Part shown: positions 57,801-64,000 of the stretch, one piece after another | Layout: each line of letters starts with the position of its first letter | Numbering within the stretch: the first letter of the stretch is position 1 | Source of the DNA: Myxocyprinus asiaticus | Lineage: Eukaryota; Chordata; Actinopteri; Cypriniformes; Catostomidae | NCBI RefSeq assembly: GCF_019703515.2 | Contig: NC_059362.1 | Coordinates: 28,746,326 to 28,810,325 of the forward strand | Direction of reading: 5' to 3' | DNA: 64,000 nt | Notes under the pieces: model-generated | Told to the model about the DNA's origin: nothing | The model's database searches: none | What the model saw: only the letters and a program-made list of their open reading frames with translations | Program-made: the position numbers and the translations under genes

Positions 57801-58349
57801 ACTCGATTCTCTCTTGTTTTTGTCGTCCACCGATGCAAATTGAATACGGGCGTTCAGTGCCTACCCGGAAATAAATTGTAGCTAATCTCAAAAAGAGTAG
57901 ATATTTTCGGCATTATAGACTAAACTGGATTAATTGCTCCGTTTATTACGCACCACATTGTGATATCTCGGTGATTCTTCCTGTAAGAAAACAGAACAGA
58001 AAAGTACAATTGTAGCTACAGCTGTAAGAGTGATAGTTCACTTGCTGTTAAATGGATACAATGCAGTGTTTTAGTAAATAAAATTGCATACAATGTACAA
58101 CTATTAAGTACACTCCCGTGTGTATTTGCTCATCTGGCTGGATATTCTCATTTAACTGGCTGGAAAATGTTGATCACAAACGCTAGGCTGGCTAACTAGC
58201 TAACAGGCTAGCCTCGTATTGAGGCTCAAGTATCGAAAATACAAGAGATGTAATTCTCTGTTCCTAAGCTATTCGAACAAACATGCGCAAAATAAATTAA
58301 TAACTACACTCACATCGCTATCGACCTCGATATCATCGTTGTCGCTCAT
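42811..58349 (-). CDS. max: MYC-associated factor X (bHLH-leucine zipper), 5 exons, complete, 160 aa
   Basis: Nuclear bHLH-zipper protein that dimerises with MYC, MXD and MNT and binds CACGTG E-boxes. Coding exons in transcript order: 58349-58314 ([12 protein letters not shown]), 57980-57954 (nine residues, EESPRYHNV), 51343-51236, 46053-45930 and 42998-42811. Total 483 bp including stop gives 160 aa, the length of the long (p22) human isoform. The basic region starts at [15 protein letters not shown], with DNA-contacting H28, E32 and R36; helix-loop-helix and zipper follow across exons 3 and 4. The C terminus is acidic and serine-rich ([10 protein letters not shown]), then basic (RSRKKHR, nuclear localisation). 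S2 and S11, CK2 sites in the mammalian protein, are present. Skipping exon 2 keeps frame and would give the short (p21-type) isoform of 151 aa. Intron 3 contains nested transposons. The gene is convergent with FNTB. Confidence 0.97.
42999..45929. other. MAX intron 4, no gene recognised
   Basis: Contains divergent text around 43865-43990 (TTTTTTGCGAAAAAAGTTTTA) mirrored near 45480-45600 (GCAAAACATTTTTTACGC, AGTGGATGGAAACTAGGC). This suggests a larger inverted-repeat element from about 43865 to 45600, but edges are uncertain. No exon evidence inside. Confidence 0.45.
47036..48661 (-). mobile_element. Tc1-like transposon relic nested in the hAT-like element
   Basis: Ends CGGTGCTGTGAAAAGTAT (47036) and ATACTTTTTCACAGCACTG (48643-48661), flanked by TA on both sides. 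Minus-strand interior text resembles degenerate Tc1 transposase, but no long frame survives. It is itself interrupted by 47574-47894. Confidence 0.75.
47574..47894 (-). mobile_element. Short retrotransposon 3' fragment nested in the Tc1-like relic
   Basis: Bracketed by CCGGACGTTCTCCTTT (47558-47573) and CCGGATGTTCTCCTTT (47895-47910), a 16-bp target duplication with one mismatch. It starts with a short T run, as expected for a minus-strand poly(A) insertion. No coding text is left, so the LINE class is not certain. Confidence 0.65.
48945..49690. repeat. GGGCCAAC-rich repeat inside the hAT-like element
   Basis: GGGCCAACTGGGGCCAATTG (49010) and, inverted, words such as GGCCCAATAGTGGAAACAC (49642) resemble ends of Harbinger-type MITEs. 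No transposase frame. Borders uncertain. Confidence 0.4.
50732..51128 (-). repeat. tRNA-derived SINE, full-length copy 1
   Basis: The minus strand begins with a tRNA-like head (GGGTAGCTCAGCGAGTA, GAGTTCGAATCC), then a ~300 bp body and a T-rich plus-strand (A-rich minus-strand) tail. Target duplications AGCATAAGGCTT (50720-50731) and AGCATAAGACTT (51129-51140) flank it. It lies about 110 bp from MAX exon 3. Confidence 0.85.
52385..52685. mobile_element. Palindromic TIR element of the GTTCACCC family, short copy
   Basis: AAGGGACAGTTCACCCAAAA at the left and ATTTCTGGGTGATTTATCCC at the right. It lies in MAX intron 2 and shows internal deletion relative to the copy at 25169. Confidence 0.75.
52766..52790. 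repeat. Poly(A) tract
   Basis: About 25 A in MAX intron 2. Confidence 0.95.
53932..55289. mobile_element. Possible Harbinger-type TIR element split by a SINE
   Basis: AAAGCCTCATTTATACC at the left and TATATAAAAAAGGCTT at the right are weak inverted ends. Subterminal CpG-rich text (GCACCGCAGTCGCAC; GGCGACAGCCGCAATGACG) is typical of the group. The SINE at 54763-55170 lies inside. Confidence 0.4.
54763..55170 (-). repeat. tRNA-derived SINE, full-length copy 2
   Basis: Same family and orientation as copy 1. It retains a segment (TAGGGAGGGTAGAGTCACAT on the minus strand, about 55033-55060) that copy 1 lacks. No clear target duplication found. Confidence 0.85.
55470..55988. mobile_element. Possible TIR element, MAX intron 2
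   Basis: GGCTATTCCAAAA at the left and TTTTGGAACAGCCCC at the right are inverted. It includes CACGTG at about 55797-55802. No coding frame. Confidence 0.45.
56421..57000 (+). repeat. ~580-bp dispersed repeat, copy 2
   Basis: Colinear with 21832-22410 near the RAB15/FNTB promoters. It is about 0.95 kb downstream of MAX exon 2 and 1.3 kb downstream of exon 1. It lacks the flanking ~180 bp units. Confidence 0.85.
57546..57635. repeat. 17-bp perfect inverted repeat, CpG-rich
   Basis: GCGACGCGACAAACTAC (57546-57562) and GTAGTTTGTCGCGTCGC (57619-57635) are exact reverse complements with a 56-bp spacer, in MAX intron 2. Confidence 0.9.
57954..57980 (-). CDS. max: MAX exon 2, 27-bp cassette exon
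   Basis: A 27-base exon between TTTCTTACAG and the donor GTGCGT reads EESPRYHNV in frame with exons 1 and 3. The family has a nine-residue alternatively spliced exon at exactly this place (EEQPRFQSA in human), and the length fit of the whole protein (160 aa) supports it. Only EE, P and R are shared, so it is more diverged than any other part of the gene. The call rests on splice signals, phase, length and position. Confidence 0.85.
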
Positions 58350-58760
58350 TCTTCGGCGAAGATAGATAAATCTACACGAAATGTTGTTTTGAAAACAACA
58401 TGAAACGGGGCCCAAATCAAGTGAATAAACAGGAGAGATTCACTGCTTAAACGAAACGAGATCAACTGACTCTCCACACGTGACTCGCCTACACACAGAC
58501 ATTTACCACGGCGTGACATAGTTGCGATGACAGAGCGTGGCATTATGGGGCTTGAAGTTTTTCTAGAAACGTGTGGTCATTCCATGTAACGATAAATCTT
58601 TTAAGTAGAACTACAACACCCAATCGGCATCAAAGGGTGGCCGCTCCAGTTCACGTCAAGCGAAAGCCCTTTTAGTTGTGGCTTGTTATGGTAATTGTAG
58701 TTTATTTTATGTTAGCGTTGAAAGTCACTTCCATAAAAACACGTGGAAAGTGCTCAGTGC
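58350..58760 (-). promoter_or_regulatory. max: MAX promoter / 5' UTR region
   Basis: Sequence upstream of the MAX start ATG. It contains CACGTG E-boxes at 58477-58482 and 58740-58745, and ACTACAA-type motifs at 58610-58620 and, reversed, at 58692-58701. No TATA box is evident. The transcription start cannot be fixed from sequence alone. Confidence 0.55.
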
Positions 58761-59212
58761 TGTCTTTGACTGCTAATTCGAGAAGTCTTGGTGTAGGACT
58801 ATGCTGTTATGACTGTGATTTAAAGATAATATAAATCTGTATTCAGCAAGTACGTTACATCTTTAAATTATGTCAAATAAAACTGCCTAAAAATAAAAAA
58901 TATGTCCCATGATCTAGTAAAATAAATACAAAATATGCTATGATCATGTAACATGTCATTTACATTGAACTCATTTTAGCGTCTGTTTCTGCTGTTTTCT
59001 ATGTAAATAAGTACTGGACGGACATCTTTGACCATCGCCCCTCGTCTCGCTGTTTTTTCAGGTCCTTTTTATATACCATGTCAAGTTAAAAAGAAAGTCA
59101 GCTTTTAAAAACATGTCTTGAGAAACCTACGTTGTGTCCCATTTGTAGCTTTTTAGCGCAAGAACGTGTTCGGCCTGAATGGGAGTGCATACTATGGAGA
59201 TACATTGTTAGC
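58761..59212. other. Upstream of MAX, nothing recognised
   Basis: No exon or repeat boundary seen. Confidence 0.4.
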
Positions 59213-60015
59213 AGTGTTGGGTGTAATCTGATTAAAAAATAATTAGTTACTGTAATCTAACTGCTTTTTTAAATGTGCACTCAGTAACTTTTGTCTTTGT
59301 GTCACCTGGGACTTGGACGTACAATGACATTTTATTGGATTGGATAAAGCATAATTTAAAATCAATAGTTTTCAGTTTCAGATGCCATTGTAGAAATGTA
59401 GTATTTACAGTCAGCCATGATTACTTTAATGAATGAGTAAACATGTCAAATAACAGGATGGTTACTGAGATTAAGCGAGTAGTATTTGGCTGGTCATGTG
59501 AATCTAAAATGGCAGCCCCCATGTGCGGACCCTCTCCATGTAGAATAAAACAGCTTTTATGGTTACTGAAATGACTGGAGTCTTCATTGTAATGTGAGTG
59601 GTCATGATTTCCTACATATATTGCAAATTCACAATTCAAGTCTGCAGGAGTTAAGTTTAAGAGTAAAAATTTACTGATTGCACCTTTAAGTAAAAAGTAG
59701 TGTAACACATTACATTTGAAATGTAAGTTAAAAGTTTATTTTGTGTAATTTTTTTTTTTTTTAAAACCTGATGGGCCCCTAACAAGTTGCTTAAATGGAG
59801 AAACGTGTGTTGCTGAGTGTATGACTTGTGTGCAGCAATGAACTAGGAGGAAATGTAGATATGTTTTTTAATTCGTTGAGCGGAAAAATTTTTTTTTTTT
59901 ATATAAGCAATGTTTTAGAAAGTAACTTAAAAGTAAATTAATAATTAATGTGATGTTTTTTTTCCATTAAGTAATCAGTAAAGTTATCTGATTATTATAC
60001 AGTAATTTGTAGTGG
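59213..60015. mobile_element. Repeat with nested TIR element upstream of MAX
   Basis: The outer repeat begins GCAGTGTTGGGTGTAATCTG and ends near GTGGATTACTTTTAAAAAAG, a common fish repeat style. Inside, 59268-59690 is a MITE with ends TTTAAATGTGCACTCAGTAAC and, inverted, TTACTGATTGCACCTTTAAG. The 95-codon minus-strand frame at 59421-59708 lies within the MITE and is not taken as a gene. Confidence 0.65.
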
Positions 60016-60052
60016 ATTACTTTTAAAAAAGCAAGCAGATAATAAAATGACC

Positions 60053-60084
<32 letters not shown>

Positions 60085-62674
60085 TTTTATTTTTTATTAT
60101 TAATTAATTAATTTATTTTACTATATGCTGAACCAAACTGCAATCTTATCCCATGCATCTAGATAAAGCATACAGCAGACCATGACCAGTGACATGTGCT
60201 GGTGTTTTATAAGACCACAGCACATTTATATGTATTTGTATATGTGATGTAAAATGTAATTGTTCTGTACATGCTATTTAAATCAACAGTCAATAAAGAT
60301 CAGCTGTCAGTCTCCCTGAAAGCCAGGCAGATAATGTATGTTTTCCCTCTCTCCTCAAAAATAGTGCTACCGATAAGGAGCTTATACAGTGGATTGTGTG
60401 AGATGTTGGATCAGTAAAAGGGTGAAAACAAGCACATAGCTGTATTCACTCCCCCACAAGGTCAGAGGCTGAGCACCAAATAGGGGGACTCATGCAAATG
60501 CAGAAATGCTGTCACTCTGAACCTTTGTCACACAATTATTAGGTTTATTTATTTTTGCCTCCCCATAGTGGATATAACTGTAAAATTATTTGAATAGTGC
60601 TATGTGTTTTGTGAATCAATATTTTCCTATCTGTGTCAAAGAATGTACATTAGAACATGGTAGGTCAGTACTGATTTTAAGCATTTTTATGCAATTTTAC
60701 CACTCCCAACTGTCTGTGTTCTCAGTGCTGGTACTGATTGTGAAGAAGGAAATCGGTTACAGGAGTCTGAAGCTGGGATGCAAAGTGACCGCCATTAAAA
60801 AGCAGCTTTGTCTATGTGGCAGCTTGCAACTCTGAGCTTAGACAATCTGCGTGACCCACCACCAGCACCCTTCCCCCATACCTCCTCAGGGGGGCTCTGC
60901 TTGACTGCAGGATTATGTTCTCTCTTTCTATTTTTCTTTTAGAGGCTTGTGATAAACATGCACAATATATCTATCAAATGCAAACATTTTTGCAATGACT
61001 TCACAGGTCTAGTTTGTCTTCATTTGATTGACACTACATATGCATTGGATGCTAGTGTCATTACCCATTACATTGGACAAATGCTTGCAAATACTAACAT
61101 AGTATTTAGACTGTTTAGAACCTTCTTAATAGAAGATAGATCATGCAAATTTGTTCTAGCATAAAGAAAAGTATAATGGTACTTTTCCAATAATATTCTT
61201 CATTACACTTATATGTTAAGTTTCAGACACGGTGTATGGTCAGCAAGTACCTCATATTTAACACTAGATGGCACTTAAAATGAAGAAGATGCATAAATCT
61301 TTCACATCAAGACCTTTATTTGTAAAGATGGCGCATGTACAAATGTTTACAAAACAGACATGTGTGTGTCCTTATTGCAATGCATTGTTTTACTGCTTGG
61401 AAGAACATTGAAAAATATCTTAATGCCAGTCTCCTTTAAGTGGGATTGTTGTAATCAAGCTGCTCTAAGTGTTCAAAATCCAAAACGAACACAATATTTT
61501 GAGATTTTGTAATATTGTTTTAGACATTTTATTGAATTTCAATTACTCAAAGCATACAAAGAGTTTTCCTGCACATCTGACTGAGACAGACATCATGCTG
61601 TATTGTGAAGGATGTGGTTGAGGCACAGACGGTGAGTTGCACTGGTACATCAGATAAGAAGAGCAAAGAACCCGAGAATCAGAGCAACTTATAACCTAGG
61701 CTCTACATTAGCCCTGAAAGATGTTTAAGAAAGGATGTGAGTCATATAAACACAAGACCTCATTCCATTTATTTTAGTTATCGGCACTGAGAAGAATTTA
61801 CTTTAATTTCTATTGCTACTGTCTGCATGTGATCGTTAACAGCTCTGAATATCATGAATGACCTGTTCACATAAATTGACATAAAAATACTCGATTCTGA
61901 TTGGTCAAACATGCCATCTAGCAGTCTGATATTTCTGAATTTCCACACATCCAGGGATTAAAGGGTGATTTCACTATCCCTTTAATGTGGGACATTCATT
62001 TGAGCTGGAACTGATGATTACACTTGTGAGAGCAGTAAATCGCAAGTGGAATTCTTTTATTTGCAATGCTAGAGTATCTTCGGCAGAAATGTGTTAATGA
62101 TACACTCAGTTGTTTTTATTTATTTACAATAAAAATAGTTTTATAAAGTTAAGAACATAGTTATCATTGATTCCTTTATAAAGAAGCAGGGCCATAGCAA
62201 GGTATTCTGAGCTCCCTGACTATATACTGCTCTGGGCCTCTTTACTATTAAAAATACAGTTTACAATTTGTTGTGGGGTCCCCCTGGACCTGTGGGCCCC
62301 TAAATTCGTGACCACCTTTCACCCCACTATACAGCCCTGTAAAGTTGTGTTGGTCTAGCGGCAAAGTCTGTGCTTACTTAGCCAACTGACGTGGGTTTAA
62401 TTCCCATGTGAACACCTAATCATTCATATAATTTATTAAAATAGCAACATTTGTTTTTCAAATGTTCTGTGCATGCTAAAAGATGACCTTTAAAAAAAAA
62501 TATATTTTTTTTTTTGTGTGGAGGGCAAGTACAAATGCCAATTCAATAGGTGAGAAATACACCAAGAAAGTATAAGAATGTTATTCAGAAACATAATGAT
62601 TTTGTTTATTTTGTATCTTAAATCTTAAAATTGTTTGATCATTTTAAAAAGCCTGTTAATTATGGACAACTTAA

Positions 62675-62711
<37 letters not shown>

Positions 62712-62880
62712 GGAATATATTTGAGTATACAGTATATGTGTGTATCTGTTATGTAATAGCTTCTTGAGGGCAATACAACAAAAAACTAAATGCAATTTTA
62801 TCCCACTTATTTTTTATTTTCTTAAACTATAATGCCCCCCACCCCCCACCAAGTGTCCCGGTTTGAGACTTTAAAAATTT
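60016..62880. other. Right flank, no gene recognised
   Basis: Contains (AT)n at 60054-60080 and 62676-62708. The short frames at 60590-60835 and 60949-61164 show no domains or splice context. No RNA gene seen. Confidence 0.4.
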
Positions 62881-63300
62881 GGTCACCCTAGTTAGGGGGC
62901 AGTCACACTAGGCTTTGAGCATGCACAGTTTATTTAAAAATGTAAACATATATTGTCTACACACTTTCCTGCAACAATAAAACACGCAGCTTTAAAATAT
63001 ATATTTTTAAAGCCGTTCACACCGCCAGCGACACTGCGCGAGACAGCGACACCATCCCATTCATTTTCAATGAGAGCACAGCGACTTCCGGCGACACGAG
63101 CTGTCGCGACCGTTGGCAACAGAGGGGAGTGGGGAGCGACAAGACAAGTTGAGAAAATTTCAACTTTATGCAAATGATGAGCAACCAATGAGAGTGAAGA
63201 CAGAGGAGCTTATGTCATCCGTCTCCAGGCAGGGTGAGTGTGAGATACTGGAGTCGACTCGAGTGCAGGCAAGATGGAGGAGAAGTTAAAAGTTCCCTTA
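62881..63300. repeat. CpG-rich repeat, likely DNA-transposon derived
   Basis: The text GCCGTTCACACCGCCAGCGA..GCGACTTCCGGCGACACGAG repeats GCGACA words on an otherwise AT-rich background. This is the pattern of fish Harbinger-type non-autonomous elements. Edges uncertain; overlapping frames on both strands (62934-63188) are treated as spurious. Confidence 0.4.
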
Positions 63301-64000
63301 CAACCAGTGGCGTATCCAGGACATTTTTACTAGGGTGGCCAAGATGGGGCACAGACCTAGTGTTGGGTGGTGATACCGGGAGAACCTTTATGAATGGCAC
63401 ATGATCAAAATGTGTAAATATTGCATTGCTTTGCTTCAACATCTACACATGTAGAATAAATGAATTCTTAAACTCATGTTAGCATTCACTGAATTGTTTG
63501 TATTCAATATCAGACTGTTGTTTTGACATTTGACAGTTTTCTATTCCTGTTCTATTTCAACCTATTACAGTTTCAGGGAATCTCTGGTTATTTTAACATA
63601 ACATCCATTTTTAAATCAATAATTGTTTAGGAAAAGCCAGTTACACAGTTTTAAGAGCTATTCTCATTGTAGAGAATTAATCTGCGTATAACATCAGGTA
63701 TTGTGTATAATCATAAAAAGATACAAGTACAGGTGATAACTGATTGAGGCGCAATTCAATCAATCATTCAATCAATTATTCATTCATTTATTAGCTATAA
63801 CTGCACTGTCCAGCAGAAATATTGTTAAATTGGGTACAAATCAGTGTGTGAAATTGGCTACGAGGGCTTATAGGTGTCTGTCTGGAAACCCCAAAATTGC
63901 AGATTGAGCTCTGAATACAGTAAAAAACAAAACTCTATTTACAGTGTCTACTCAGGTTTATTTTCCACATGTTCTGATAGCTTCAATTACTTTGAATAAT
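63301..64000. other. Right edge, no gene recognised
   Basis: CCAGTGGCGTATCCAGGACA (about 63305) looks like the start of another dispersed repeat. The rest is AT-rich and unassigned. Confidence 0.4.

Noticed and set aside
9893..62708. Dinucleotide and poly-A/G tracts as possible arrays
   Set aside because: Simple microsatellites; no spacer-repeat structure, so no CRISPR-like or satellite array.
62934..63188. Overlapping 84- and 74-codon frames on both strands
   Set aside because: They lie in a CpG-rich transposon-like repeat and show no protein signature.

Overview
This is vertebrate genomic DNA with small exons, long AT-rich introns, GT-AG splice sites and many transposon relics. The translated exons look like a ray-finned fish. 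The dense short inverted-repeat elements, Tc1-like transposons and tRNA-derived SINEs suggest a cypriniform (carp/minnow-type) genome; that taxonomic call is inference.

Three protein-coding genes can be rebuilt exon by exon. RAB15 (minus, CDS 8551-20943, 7 exons, 212 aa) is a Rab GTPase. FNTB (plus, CDS 23470-40918, 12 exons, 419 aa) is the beta subunit of protein farnesyltransferase. MAX (minus, CDS 42811-58349, 5 exons, 160 aa) is the bHLH-zipper partner of MYC. From memory, the same three genes are neighbours on human chromosome 14q23. RAB15 and FNTB are divergent across a 2.5 kb spacer. FNTB and MAX are tail to tail, with likely poly(A) signals under 0.5 kb apart.

The left flank (1-8550) holds no recognisable gene, only terminal-inverted-repeat (TIR) elements and the probable RAB15 3' UTR. 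RAB15 intron 1 (11090-20819) carries a 5'-truncated, internally deleted L1-like LINE inserted in a hairpin element. The RAB15-FNTB spacer is built largely of repeats, including three copies of a ~180 bp unit and a ~580 bp repeat seen again in MAX intron 2. FNTB introns carry palindromic TIR elements, a Harbinger insertion, a hAT-like element, an inverted-duplicated Tc1-like element and a Tc1-like IR/DR transposon. MAX intron 3 contains a three-level nested insertion, and MAX intron 2 two copies of one SINE, the second inside a larger TIR element. The right flank (58350-64000) has the MAX promoter region and more repeats, with no further gene recognised.

The genes work independently: RAB15 in endosomal recycling, FNTB in CaaX protein farnesylation, MAX in E-box transcription. 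RAB15 ends in CWC, a Rab geranylgeranylation signal, so it is not an expected FNTB substrate despite the adjacency. I saw no undescribed gene system. The more unusual features are repeats around the promoters, a transposable element carrying an unrecognised open reading frame, and nested transposon structures.
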